This document shows positions 37,310-45,922 of a stretch of DNA of 64,000 bases, piece after piece (positions within the stretch are counted from its first letter, which is position 1; the number at the start of each line of letters is the position of its first letter). The stretch comes from Laspinema palackyanum D2a (GTDB lineage Bacteria > Cyanobacteriota > Cyanobacteriia > Cyanobacteriales > Laspinemataceae): the NCBI GenBank assembly GCA_025370845.1, contig JAMXFF010000028.1, forward strand, positions 35,054-99,053, given 5' to 3'. The notes under the pieces are model-generated. The model was not told the origin of the DNA. It worked only from the letters and a program-made list of their open reading frames with translations, and did not search any database. The position numbers were made by a program, and so were the translations under genes.

Positions 37310-37987
37310 ATGAGAAAACTTGGCTTTGGATTGATATGGATTGGACTCCTTATTTATGCCTTTGGATTTGCACCCCCGGACAACCCTACCGCCACCTTTA
37401 ATTTAATTAAAAACCTAGTAACCGGAGAATGGGAGGGAATCAACCCTCTAATTATTGCCTTGTTTAATATCATGGGAGTATGGCCGTTCATCTATAGCGC
37501 CGTGCTATTTTTAGATGGAAAAGGACAAAAGATTCCCGCATGGCCATTTGTCACCCTATCCTTTGGCGTTGGTGCATTTGCCTTGTTACCCTATCTGGCC
37601 TTGCGACAGCCTAACCCCAGCTTTTCCGGGGAGAAAAATTGGTTTTTAAAAGCAGTAGACTCGCGAATTTTCGGGGCGATCGCCGCCTTATCCGCCCTCA
37701 TCTTACTCGGCTATGGCATCACCCAAGGAAATTGGACCGATTACCTCTACCAATGGCAAACCAGCCGATTTATTCACGTCATGACCTTAGACTTTTGCCT
37801 GCTGTGCCTCCTCTTTCCCACCATCCTCAGAGATGACATGGCGCGACGGGGTTTAAACAGTCCCGTGATATTTTGGATCGTCGCCTTAATTCCCTTATTA
37901 GGACCCGCATTTTATTTAGCCTTACGTCCCCCCATCCGAGTTAGCGGGGAAGGGGTACAGATGAATACTCCGGTAACTCAGGAATAG
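37310..37987 (+). CDS. Multi-pass membrane protein of unknown function
   Basis: A 225-residue protein with about six hydrophobic segments (LIWIGLLIYAFGFA, NIMGVWPFIYSAVLF, FVTLSFGVGAFALLPYLAL, IFGAIAALSALILLGYGI, FCLLCLLFPTILRD, WIVALIPLLGPAFYLAL). It resembles the DUF2834-type hypothetical proteins conserved in cyanobacteria and plastids; I cannot give a function. It follows the sugar-activation pair by 78 bp and ends before a strong terminator, so the three genes may be co-transcribed. Confidence 0.7.
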   Translation: MRKLGFGLIWIGLLIYAFGFAPPDNPTATFNLIKNLVTGEWEGINPLIIALFNIMGVWPFIYSAVLFLDGKGQKIPAWPFVTLSFGVGAFALLPYLALRQPNPSFSGEKNWFLKAVDSRIFGAIAALSALILLGYGITQGNWTDYLYQWQTSRFIHVMTLDFCLLCLLFPTILRDDMARRGLNSPVIFWIVALIPLLGPAFYLALRPPIRVSGEGVQMNTPVTQE

Positions 37988-38008
37988 TACAGTAGCGGCA
38001 GAAGAAGG

Positions 38009-38040
38009 GCAAACCCATGATTGGCTGGGTTTGCTCTTTA
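38009..38040 (+). terminator. Rho-independent terminator
   Basis: GCAAACCCA and TGGGTTTGC arms (38009-38017, 38026-38034) with an eight-base loop, followed by TCTTTATTTT. Ends the transcript of the membrane-protein gene. Confidence 0.85.
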
Positions 38041-38060
38041 TTTTCAGAAAACTCAGTTTT

Positions 38061-38097
38061 TGTCAAAATCCTTTGACAGGTTTTCCCTATAATAGGG
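38061..38097 (+). promoter_or_regulatory. Promoter with two operator-like palindromes before the XRE-ImmA/PIN pair
   Basis: TGTCAAA-ATCC-TTTGACA (38061-38078) is a perfect inverted repeat, and CCCTATAATAGGG (38085-38097) is a second one that contains a TATAAT -10 box. The ATG lies about 58 bp further on. Such overlap of palindromes with the promoter fits autorepression by the XRE protein (inference). Confidence 0.65.
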
Positions 38098-38154
38098 ATA
38101 GACTAAAAAATCAACTTTTACAAACGCCGCCCCCCAAACCTGGAGACTCAAACC

Positions 38155-39255
38155 ATGAAAGAGGCGATCGCAGGCAACCTCACCCGCTACCGCAAAGCGG
38201 TAAACTTATCACAAGAACAACTCGCCAACCTTGTCAGCATCACCCGCCAAAGCATCAATAACTACGAAAACGCCAAGACTTTACCCGATAGCAAAACCCT
38301 CTCAGCCCTTGCCCGCACCTTGGGCGTCACCCTGGATGACTTGCTGCGCCCCGAATCTAGCCCAGTCACCCCCTTTCGATTTCGCGCCCATACTGGCTTT
38401 GACAAACAACCGCAACTTGCCACCCAAGTGCGACGGATGCTGGAGACCTATCAAGCCTTAGAAGCCGCAACAGGCATCCCCGCCTATGCCCCAGAAACCC
38501 ATTCCTGTCATCAATTACCCGGCAATGAAGCAGTCATTCAGGCAACAGCAGCCCGGTTTCGCCGGACCTTGGGATTGGGGGAAACACCCATTCTCAATTT
38601 ATTTGCAGCCGTAGAGGAATTGGGGTTAAAAGTCCTCCGTCAACCCATTGCAATTAAAGGCTTTTTTGGGTTAAGTGCCTGTAGCTTTGCTCAAGGTGCT
38701 TTTGTTTTAATCAATACCCATAATATTTCCATTGAACAGCAACTCTTTACTCTATCCCAGGAAATTGGTCATTTAATTTTCCATCGAGACGACTATCAAG
38801 ACAACCTCATAAAACCGGGGAATAAAGAGGAAGAAGAAGCCCGGGAAGCCGTGGCTGATTATTTTGCCGGACATTTACTGGTTCCCCAAACCGAATTTGA
38901 GCGACTTTATCAAATTAGCCCCAACTTGATTCAACTCAAACAGCATTTTAGAGTCAGCTATCAAGTGATTTTAAAGCGGTTAGCGGATATGGGACGCATC
39001 GACTATGGCCGAGAAATCGCCAAGATTCGCAAAATTTATAAACAGCGAAATGGCTTACCTTTGAGCAACTGCATCGAGTTATCTCCAACCTTAAAGCCCG
39101 AAGAGTTTCCAGAAAATGAACGGTATCAACAACTCATCTGGCAAGCCTTAAATCGGGGAAATATCTCCGAACTCAAAGCCGCCGAACTGCTGAATATCAC
39201 CCTGGAAGAACTGGGAGTTCGTCGTCGAGAGGCGGAGGTCTATGCTATCCCCTAA
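38155..39255 (+). CDS. XRE-family regulator fused to an ImmA/IrrE-like domain
   Basis: A 366-residue protein. Residues 5-65 are a helix-turn-helix (LSQEQLANLVSITRQSINNY). Residues about 130-300 are an ImmA/IrrE (DUF955) metallopeptidase-like domain. The zinc motif is changed: HExxH reads QEIGH (Q202, E203, H206), while the downstream glutamate helix EEAREAVADYFAGHLLVP is kept. The first metal ligand is thus lost, so peptidase activity is doubtful. C-terminal about 320-366 looks like a second HTH-like helix set. It overlaps the PIN gene by 14 bp and is the likely antitoxin. Confidence 0.85.
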   Translation: MKEAIAGNLTRYRKAVNLSQEQLANLVSITRQSINNYENAKTLPDSKTLSALARTLGVTLDDLLRPESSPVTPFRFRAHTGFDKQPQLATQVRRMLETYQALEAATGIPAYAPETHSCHQLPGNEAVIQATAARFRRTLGLGETPILNLFAAVEELGLKVLRQPIAIKGFFGLSACSFAQGAFVLINTHNISIEQQLFTLSQEIGHLIFHRDDYQDNLIKPGNKEEEEAREAVADYFAGHLLVPQTEFERLYQISPNLIQLKQHFRVSYQVILKRLADMGRIDYGREIAKIRKIYKQRNGLPLSNCIELSPTLKPEEFPENERYQQLIWQALNRGNISELKAAELLNITLEELGVRRREAEVYAIP

Positions 39256-39745
39256 CGGCACAATTCTTGACGCTACTGCTTTGATTGACTTTCGCTATCT
39301 TGATGAGTGGGAGTGGCTGCAACAACAGTATCAGCCTTTATATATTGCCCAAGAAGTTTTAGACTCAGATCATCTCGAACAGAGTACGCGAGAGACGGCG
39401 AAAAAATACTTAATCCCGCTTCCGTTAGAGACTGAAGAAATGTTTGCTAGTTTTCTGGAGTTTGGCAACAAAGCGCCCCTGCTGAGTGAAGCCGATCGCT
39501 CAACTCTGGTTCTGGCCCGTCATCAATTATTATTATGTGCCAGTGATGATAATTTAGTGGTAAAAATATGCCAAGAATATGGAATCGCTTACATCAGAAC
39601 TCTGCGTCTCCTGACAGAGATGGTCCAGACGGGACATAAAAGTAAGATTGAAGTCAAGAGGATGGCCGAGTTGTTAATTCAAGAGAGGGGTAAACATATT
39701 CGGTCATCCATTTTAACCAATTGGTATAATGAGTTGGGAAAATAG
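39242..39745 (+). CDS. PIN-like domain protein, probable toxin partner
   Basis: A 167-residue protein with a PIN-type acidic pattern: D10 in ILDATALIDF, E83/D85 in LSEADRSTLVLAR and D102/D103 in CASDDNLVVKICQEYG. PIN proteins are metal-dependent ribonucleases. Its start is buried in the end of the XRE-ImmA gene (14-bp overlap), so translation is coupled. An XRE-COG2856 antitoxin next to a PIN-like toxin is a recognised arrangement of predicted type II toxin-antitoxin modules; activity here is inferred. Confidence 0.75.
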   Translation: MLSPNGTILDATALIDFRYLDEWEWLQQQYQPLYIAQEVLDSDHLEQSTRETAKKYLIPLPLETEEMFASFLEFGNKAPLLSEADRSTLVLARHQLLLCASDDNLVVKICQEYGIAYIRTLRLLTEMVQTGHKSKIEVKRMAELLIQERGKHIRSSILTNWYNELGK

Positions 39746-39896
39746 GCTAAAGAATTTAGTCCCCAGTTTTACAAGCAAGGTACTGGAGTGTAATAGGGGC
39801 TTACCTCAAGAAAATAGTAGGGACAACGAATCAGGCGATCGCCCCCCAAAAAAACACAAAAGGCGCGATCGCCGCGCCTCCTGTTACTTCTCCTAA

Positions 39897-40322
39897 TTAC
39901 GATTCCCAGTCGGGACAGTCGCCATCGGCTTCCCAGCCATAGGGATGCATTCCACAAACCAGTAAATTGCCCCCGTAAACCTGTCCATGATAGTTTTTAC
40001 AGCCGATACAGGCTGAATATTTTTCCGCTGTGGGTTCCACGGATGACACAAACCCATCCATGTCCGTTGGAAATTCATCTAGTCCTAAATACAGGTCAAA
40101 AAATGGATCAACTAACTCTTCAAAATATTGGTCAAATTCGGTGAAAATCGTCGTTTGTAATTCTTCGGCGAATTCTTCAGACAGTTCCATAATATCTGAA
40201 GAAACTCTTCCCAAAATATCGACGAATTCCTCGACCTCTTCCGTCACTTCTTGAACAAAGCGATCCACTTCTTGTCCCGCTGTCTCTAACATTTTGAAAA
40301 ATTCTTTCGGCCAATCTTCCAT
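39897..40322 (-). CDS. Acidic conserved cyanobacterial protein with C-terminal cysteine motif
   Basis: About 141 residues from ATG 40322 (a TTG at 40352 would add ten). Residues 1-90 are a very acidic helical region (VTEEVEEFVDILG, EEFAEELQTTIF). The last 40 residues have the pattern CIGCKNYHGQ, NLLVCGMHPYG and DGDCPDW, with four cysteines plus histidines suggesting a metal or redox site. Homologues with this tail occur in many cyanobacteria but the role is unknown. It follows the phasin-like gene by 33 bp and may be co-transcribed with it. Confidence 0.7.
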   Translation of the reverse strand: MEDWPKEFFKMLETAGQEVDRFVQEVTEEVEEFVDILGRVSSDIMELSEEFAEELQTTIFTEFDQYFEELVDPFFDLYLGLDEFPTDMDGFVSSVEPTAEKYSACIGCKNYHGQVYGGNLLVCGMHPYGWEADGDCPDWES

Positions 40323-40355
40323 AACCCTTTGCCTAATGATTTCCGGAAGCAATCT

Positions 40356-40730
40356 CTATTCGTTCTGGAGTCGCCGTAGTTCATCCTGTAACGATTGTAC
40401 CTGATCGCGCAGGTTATTCACCTCTGGAGGTTTCTCCGGGGCGGGTTCTTCTTCATCGTCTTCTAGGATTTCAATGCGACGGGGTTCTCGTGGCGTTGTC
40501 TGTTCAGATTGGGGCTGCTTGATTTGCTGCTGGCCCTGTTTCATCATGTCTTCGACGAAGCGACGCGCTTCTTCGGTGCTCATTTCGCCCCGCGCGACCA
40601 TTTCATCGGCCAGTTTTTGGGCTTTTTCGCGCACTTCGGCTAGTCTTCCGGTGGCTTGTTCGCCTGCATAAGATGCGATTCCCACTCCCAGATAAAATGC
40701 CTTTTGTACTATATCACCGAAACCAGGCAT
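40356..40730 (-). CDS. Phasin-like protein
   Basis: A 124-residue protein: MPGFGDIVQKAFYLGVGIAS, a helical region EKAQKLADEMVARGEMSTEEARRF typical of the PhaF/phasin-related family, an acidic-proline linker and a terminal coiled coil (VQSLQDELRRL). Phasin-like proteins coat polyester granules or act as chromosomal or DNA-associated organisers; in cyanobacteria this short form is widespread and its role is not settled. Confidence 0.78.
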   Translation of the reverse strand: MPGFGDIVQKAFYLGVGIASYAGEQATGRLAEVREKAQKLADEMVARGEMSTEEARRFVEDMMKQGQQQIKQPQSEQTTPREPRRIEILEDDEEEPAPEKPPEVNNLRDQVQSLQDELRRLQNE

Positions 40731-40822
40731 AGGCAGTATTGCTCCTTCGTCGCTGAGGTTACTGCTTCTAGGATAAGGCTAATAGAGGCGGAGTGACCAC
40801 CAAAAAGCGGGACTAAAAAAAA

Positions 40823-40919
40823 GTGACCCGGATACCACGCCTGTCACAAGCATCCCGTATTGCTGCTACCTTCCGGTCCTGACAAGATTTGGGCGTTATG
40901 ACCGCATGGGTCCAGGTCA
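40823..40919 (-). ncRNA. ffs: Signal recognition particle RNA (4.5S type)
   Basis: The minus strand contains GTCAGGACCGGAAGGTAGCA, the universal SRP RNA apical loop with the GGAA tetraloop and the internal AGCAG bulge. Outer arms GTGACCCGGATACCACGC (on the plus strand) and GACCTGGACCCATGCGGTCA-like sequence close a rod of about 97 nt. This is the short bacterial form that binds Ffh for co-translational targeting. Exact ends are estimated. Confidence 0.9.
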
Positions 40920-40996
40920 TTTATAACTATATCATTGTTGTCCGACTCTTGTCTAGGGGGTAACCGAATATTTTTAAAACTTGTGGTTTGGGCCCG

Positions 40997-41263
40997 TTAT
41001 TCCACGACGATACACCACTCATAGAGGTCGTACTTGACGCAGCCATGTTTTACAAGAGGGTCAGAAGCGACGATCTGCTGGGCTTCCTCCATTGACTCGG
41101 CCTCAAACAGCAGCATTCCGCCTCCGCGTCGTTGCCAGTAGCCGGTTTTGGCTTGATGTCCTTTGGCAATTAAATCTTCAACGTAGGCTTTATGGGCGGG
41201 AACGTAGCGATCGAAGGTAGGTTTATCGACGGTTCCTTCTTCTATTTTGACAAACCAGGGCAT
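40997..41263 (-). CDS. YciI-family protein
   Basis: An 88-residue ferredoxin-like-fold protein of the YCII-related family: WFVKIEEGTVDKPTFDRYVPAHKAYVEDL, GYWQRRGGGMLLFEAESMEEAQQIVASDP and the terminal YEWCIVVE. The family includes small dimeric enzymes (muconolactone isomerase and ABM-like relatives). The conserved His in VPAHKAY and Asp before the DPLV segment are present. Substrate unknown; it is preceded on its strand by no obvious partner. Confidence 0.88.
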   Translation of the reverse strand: MPWFVKIEEGTVDKPTFDRYVPAHKAYVEDLIAKGHQAKTGYWQRRGGGMLLFEAESMEEAQQIVASDPLVKHGCVKYDLYEWCIVVE

Positions 41264-41372
41264 TGGAGGTCGCTGTCAGGGGTTAGGGGTTAAACGGGAT
41301 TGGCCTGGGACTCCTAAGAGTGCAGGTCATCGCAAATTTTAGCATCAAATGGGCTAAGGGTTGGGTTTGCCC

Positions 41373-44021
41373 TTAAAAACAGCGTTTGAGGAGGGTGGGG
41401 GGAGGGAATGGGGGGATTGACCGATCGCCCAATAATTCGCAACCCTGACGCACTAAATCATCCAGTTCCAAGTTCCAAATCATCGCCGTTCCATCGTCAC
41501 TGGTGGAGGCTAATTCTCCCCCTTCTGGAGACCAGGATACATGAGTGATGGCTTGTTGATGTCCGCGTAAGGGCGTGAGGAAGCTGCCATCTCGATTCCA
41601 GAGGTTAAGAGTACCCTCAGCAGTTCCCGTGGCAAGGGTTTGAGAATCGGGGTGGAAATTGAGGCTGGTGACGGGACTGGAATGGTCGAGAATACTTAAT
41701 AATTTACCATCGCTTTCTCGCCAGAGTCTGACGGTGCCATCATCACTGGCGGAGGCTAATAATTGACCATCGGGACTGAAGCGAATGGCAACAATGCGAT
41801 CGCCATGTCCTTCTAAGATATGAATCAATTTCCCATCGCTAGTTCTGCGGAGGAAGATTCGGCGATCGCTACTGGCAGAGGCGAGGGTTTTGCCGTTGGG
41901 TGAAAACCTCACGGATAAGACTTGATTCTGATGTCCTGTCCAAGTTTGCAGCAATTTTCCATCTTTGACCCGCCAAATTTTCACGGTGTTTTCTTCTGCG
42001 GTGGCGATCGCCTCTGCTTTGGGACTAAAACTCACATCGTTGATGGGACTGGAATGAGGGATGGTCAGGGGTAATTTTTCCCCGGTTGTTGTCCAGAATT
42101 GTAAAGGATGATTCGTTGTTGCCACTGCGATGATTTTGCCGTCGGGACTGATAGCAATGCGGTGAACTGGACCGGGAATATCCGGTAAATTTAGGGCGAC
42201 TTGGCGATCGCCATTCCAGAGGGTAACGGTATTATGGGTAGCCGTGACAAAACCCTGACCGTTTGGGGTAAATTCCAAGGCGACTGCGGGGTGAGAATGG
42301 AGGAGGCGATCGGGTTCGATTAAACGATAGATAGCCTGATGCAGTCCTAGGGCCACTCGGAACTGAGTTGCGGAGTTGACCCCAATGAATGCCTTGAGTT
42401 GTTGGGCGGCTTCCAGGCTTTCTATCAGGGCCAATTCCGGTTGATTTTCCGCAATCAGGGCTTGAGAGAGTAAGGCCATGCCGTTGAGTTGAGTATGGGT
42501 TTCATCAATAGATTTGTTGACCCAAAATACCCCAATGAGAAAGGCAAAAATTGCAATAAATGCGCCGCCCATCCCTGTCATACGTCGGGCTAGATTTTCC
42601 TGATATTGTCGGAGTTTTGCTTCGCTGATTTTGCGGCGATTTTGTTCTTGGGTGAGTTCTTCTAATAACTCTTTTTCTCGATAAAGTTGCTGAATTTGGG
42701 CTTGAGTTTGTTCGGCATCTTTGCGAAATTCGGTTAATTCAGATTCTTGACTGGCGGCTAAGAATTGATAATCGCGATCGCTCAAATTTTTCCCTTTGGC
42801 CCAGTCGCGGGCATCTTGTAGGGCTTTTCCTCGGAGTAAGCGGGAAGTATCCTGGCAGTCCGACCCTAACCAGGCTTCTAAGGCTTCAGCATAAGGACGC
42901 AAATCAAATAGGGATTTTTCCACCCAATTGGGGTTAAAAATGGCGGCATAAATGGGATTGCTAACGGTTAATTGTCCGTCTCGAATTCGCACTAAACCAG
43001 AGAGGCGCAATTCGGTTTGTTCGGGACTATCATCGGCGGGAATTGCTTCTAATTGTAAGAGTTGTTGATAGCATCCCAGTAAACGGCTGGCCCGTTGGGG
43101 GTTTCTCAGGAGGCGATCGCGAACGGTTCGCAGATGTGCCGGTTCGTCCCGAGATTCCCAATTGTGAATGATTTCAGTTTTAATTAACCGTTCGACCCAT
43201 TCTGTTTCATTCCCTAACTGGGGCAAAAATTCTGGGCTAATTTTTCCGGTTTCAAGGACTAATTGACATAATTTTTGAGTTAAAAAGGGTTGTCCTCCGG
43301 TCCAATTGAAAATCTGTTGGAGGACCTGTTGAGGATGAGTCACGGTATCAGTTAAACCAGCGACTAGCGGCTGGACTTCATCGAGTTGAAAGCCAGATAA
43401 ATCAATCGCATGGCCGATATTAAACGGGGTACGAGTGCGATCGCTAATTAAATCCGAGGGGGTGGCAACTCCCAAGAGGGCAAAAGTCAGGCGATCGTAA
43501 TTGGGATTCTGCGATCGCTTGTTATAACAAGACCGAATCAAGGCAAAAAAGTCTTCCAAAGATTCATTAACGCTCAACACGCTATCAATTTCATCAATAA
43601 AAATCACAATCCGTTGAGAAACCTGTTGCAATAACACCGTTTCAATCAGTTCCCCCAAACGCTGAACGGGAGAAATTGACTCTCGGTCCTGCCACCAGTT
43701 CATAAATTCCAAAGCATCTAATAAATTAAAATTGCTGGTGAGTTTATAGGCAACTCCTCCATACCATTGTTCGAGAGAAATCTGTTTGCTGCCAATATCA
43801 GAAATATCAATCGTGGCACAGGCAACTCCGTCGGCAGTTAATCGCTGCACCGTTCGCACCAGCAAGCTAGATTTTCCCATCTGGCGAGAATTAAGAATGT
43901 AACAAAATTCGCCTAATTTTAGCTTTTCATAGAAATTACAATCAGCTTTTCGCACCACATAAGTTGGAGAAGTTTCCGGCAAACTTCCTCCCACTTGATA
44001 ACCATAAGTTGCTTGTTTCAT
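41373..44021 (-). CDS. AAA-like ATPase with membrane anchor and WD40 repeats
   Basis: An 882-residue cyanobacterial multidomain protein. N-terminal AAA-like (AAA_35-type) domain about 10-340 with a P-loop variant NSRQMGKSSLLVRTV and Walker B IVIFIDEIDSVL. A linker contains a coiled coil (EKELLEELTQEQNRRK), then one membrane segment (GAFIAIFAFLIGVFWVN, about 490-510). C-terminal about 570-870 holds six or seven WD40 blades (LASASSDRRIFLRR, LASASDDGTVRLWRESDGK, LASTSDDGTAMIWNL). The layout suggests a membrane-tethered STAND-like sensor or signalling ATPase; partner and trigger are unknown. Confidence 0.88.
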   Translation of the reverse strand: MKQATYGYQVGGSLPETSPTYVVRKADCNFYEKLKLGEFCYILNSRQMGKSSLLVRTVQRLTADGVACATIDISDIGSKQISLEQWYGGVAYKLTSNFNLLDALEFMNWWQDRESISPVQRLGELIETVLLQQVSQRIVIFIDEIDSVLSVNESLEDFFALIRSCYNKRSQNPNYDRLTFALLGVATPSDLISDRTRTPFNIGHAIDLSGFQLDEVQPLVAGLTDTVTHPQQVLQQIFNWTGGQPFLTQKLCQLVLETGKISPEFLPQLGNETEWVERLIKTEIIHNWESRDEPAHLRTVRDRLLRNPQRASRLLGCYQQLLQLEAIPADDSPEQTELRLSGLVRIRDGQLTVSNPIYAAIFNPNWVEKSLFDLRPYAEALEAWLGSDCQDTSRLLRGKALQDARDWAKGKNLSDRDYQFLAASQESELTEFRKDAEQTQAQIQQLYREKELLEELTQEQNRRKISEAKLRQYQENLARRMTGMGGAFIAIFAFLIGVFWVNKSIDETHTQLNGMALLSQALIAENQPELALIESLEAAQQLKAFIGVNSATQFRVALGLHQAIYRLIEPDRLLHSHPAVALEFTPNGQGFVTATHNTVTLWNGDRQVALNLPDIPGPVHRIAISPDGKIIAVATTNHPLQFWTTTGEKLPLTIPHSSPINDVSFSPKAEAIATAEENTVKIWRVKDGKLLQTWTGHQNQVLSVRFSPNGKTLASASSDRRIFLRRTSDGKLIHILEGHGDRIVAIRFSPDGQLLASASDDGTVRLWRESDGKLLSILDHSSPVTSLNFHPDSQTLATGTAEGTLNLWNRDGSFLTPLRGHQQAITHVSWSPEGGELASTSDDGTAMIWNLELDDLVRQGCELLGDRSIPPFPPPTLLKRCF

Positions 44022-44090
44022 GGCGGGTCTAAATTACAAATAAAACATTTCAATTTAGATAGACCTGAGATATTGCACCAGTTGCAACAA

Positions 44091-44229
44091 CCGGCGGGGG
44101 TTAAAACGATTGGCGGCCTCATAGCTAAAGTCGGTTAAAAACCGACTAAAAACACCACTGGATAAGACTTTCAGTCGGTTTCAACCGACTTTAGCTGTTA
44201 GGCCGCCAATCGTTTTAACCCCCGCCGGG
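44091..44229. repeat. GC-rich palindromic element, copy 4 (139 bp)
   Basis: Starts CCGGCGGGGGTTAAAACG, has the inner stems AGTCGGTT/AACCGACT and ends with GGCCGCCAATCGTTTTAACCCCCGCCGG. Both termini pair over about 30 bp, including an ATTGGCGGCC/GGCCGCCAAT arm, so the whole element is a long hairpin. Confidence 0.88.
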
Positions 44230-44273
44230 TATTGCCACTGATTCTAACCCAGGGTTTGAACAGGTCAAGACAA

Positions 44274-45200
44274 TTACTTGACTTTGCCGTTATTCTGCTG
44301 GGATAGGAGCGATCGCACGTCGTCTAAAGTAGTTGAGATATGACGCGGATCGCGGCTGATTCCCTTTCCATCTCCACCGATTTTTCCGGACGTATCCCGA
44401 TAGGTTTGAGTCAGTAAAAATTGCATCGCTTCGGTGGCGTAGGGGTCGGTTTCTAAGGTTTTGGCGAGGGTGGAGACTGCCTCGGCAGTGCCTTTGGCAT
44501 TCAGCACTTGTTGCTGTTGTTGCGCTTCTGCTTCCAAAACTGCCGCTTGCTGCTTTGCTTTCGCTTGTAAAATCCGGGCTTCTGCTTCCGCTTTAGCATT
44601 ATTAATCGCTGCTTCTCGTTGTCCCTCAGAAATGAGAATTTCTGCTTGTTTTTTCCGTTGCGATGACATCTGCAATTCCATCGCTTCTCGCACGGATAGG
44701 GAAGGAATGATATCCCGCAGTTCGACTCGGGTTACTTTGATTCCCCAAGGTTCGGTAGCGATATCGAGTTGCTGTAATAGTAATTCATTCACCTCACTCC
44801 GGGCCATAAAGGTCTGTTCTAGTTTTAATTTGCTGATTTCTGAGCGAATTAGGGTAGTGACCAAGGTTACCATTGCAGACTGGAGATTTTTGACCTTATA
44901 ATAGGCTTTTTCAATGTTTAAAATCCGCCAATAGACGACTGCATCTACGCTAATCGAAACGTTATCTCGGGTCATGCAAGTTTGAGGAGGAATATCGAGA
45001 AATTGTTCGCGATTGGTTTCTTGATAGGCGACTTGTTCCAGGAAGGGAATCATAAAATTGAGTCCGGGTTGGAGTTTCTTGCCGTCATATTTGCCGAGGG
45101 TTTCCACTAAAGCTTCATCCCCTTGTTTGATGATTTTGACGCTACCGGCTAGGGAGGTTCCAGTTACGGCGAGAAAGATTAAAAATAAGGATTCGTACAT
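44274..45200 (-). CDS. SPFH/slipin (paraslipin) membrane protein
   Basis: A 308-residue prohibitin/stomatin-family protein: N-terminal membrane segment ([15 protein letters not shown]), SPFH domain ([66 protein letters not shown]), then a long alanine/glutamine coiled coil ([23 protein letters not shown]) that assembles oligomers. It resembles the cyanobacterial slipin Slr1128 and bacterial QmcA. It follows the NfeD-like gene by 55 bp, the classical slipin/NfeD operon, which organises membrane microdomains. Confidence 0.93.
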   Translation of the reverse strand: MYESLFLIFLAVTGTSLAGSVKIIKQGDEALVETLGKYDGKKLQPGLNFMIPFLEQVAYQETNREQFLDIPPQTCMTRDNVSISVDAVVYWRILNIEKAYYKVKNLQSAMVTLVTTLIRSEISKLKLEQTFMARSEVNELLLQQLDIATEPWGIKVTRVELRDIIPSLSVREAMELQMSSQRKKQAEILISEGQREAAINNAKAEAEARILQAKAKQQAAVLEAEAQQQQQVLNAKGTAEAVSTLAKTLETDPYATEAMQFLLTQTYRDTSGKIGGDGKGISRDPRHISTTLDDVRSLLSQQNNGKVK

Positions 45201-45255
45201 GATAAAACTCCGGATGGGGTGGGTGAACTGAACGGATCAATGGAATGTATAGGGC

Positions 45256-45813
45256 CTAAGCGTGAAAAAGCTGTTGGGGAACGACGATGAGGGTGTTACC
45301 TTCGCAGCGTAAGACGTAAACTGTTTGGTTGGCAGCGATCGCCAAGTCGCGAATATCACATTGTGCTTGCCAGGAACTGCCTTCATAGAGGACTCGCCCG
45401 ACTTCCCCGGGTAAGATAGCGGATAAGGTTTTGGCTTCGGTGGCATCCGGGACGGCGATCGCGCCTCTACTTTTCACGAAGATGGGACGCAACCAGAGCA
45501 CCGAAACCAGGGACAGTCCCACCCAATAGGCAATTTGCCAATCCAACTCCGGCACCATCATCGATTGCCATACGATCGCCCCCATCATCAGGGCTGTAAT
45601 TCCCATGAATAAGGCGATCGCCTTATATTTATGACCGAAATATTTTCGCACGAACAACTCGATCGCACAAAAACTCACTCCCGTTACCCCCCAAAATAGG
45701 GGCATCCACCAGGTGGGCGGACTTACAGGCATCGGCAACAAGGAATAGACGCTAGTCATTGCAGTCTGTATCGGCATGGTTAGTAATGCGACTACAGAAA
45801 AATCGGTTACCAT
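45256..45813 (-). CDS. NfeD-family membrane protein
   Basis: A 185-residue partner of the slipin. Four membrane segments lie between residues 25 and 115 (PLFWGVTGVSFCAIELFV, IALFMGITALMMGAIVW, IAYWVGLSLVSVLWL), and a C-terminal OB-fold domain carries GEVGRVLYEGSSWQAQCD and VYVLRCEGNTLIVVPQ. This is the short NfeD form without the serine protease domain. Start uncertain: internal ATGs at the N terminus are possible. Confidence 0.85.
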   Translation of the reverse strand: MVTDFSVVALLTMPIQTAMTSVYSLLPMPVSPPTWWMPLFWGVTGVSFCAIELFVRKYFGHKYKAIALFMGITALMMGAIVWQSMMVPELDWQIAYWVGLSLVSVLWLRPIFVKSRGAIAVPDATEAKTLSAILPGEVGRVLYEGSSWQAQCDIRDLAIAANQTVYVLRCEGNTLIVVPQQLFHA

Positions 45814-45922
45814 TGGAACTTTCTCCTAACTCGATTCGCTGTCTTTCTCATTACATCCTGGGACGGACTGAGATCCACACTGAGTTGTTTGAGTTCCCTT
45901 CGATTTTCTATCGACTTGGGTT

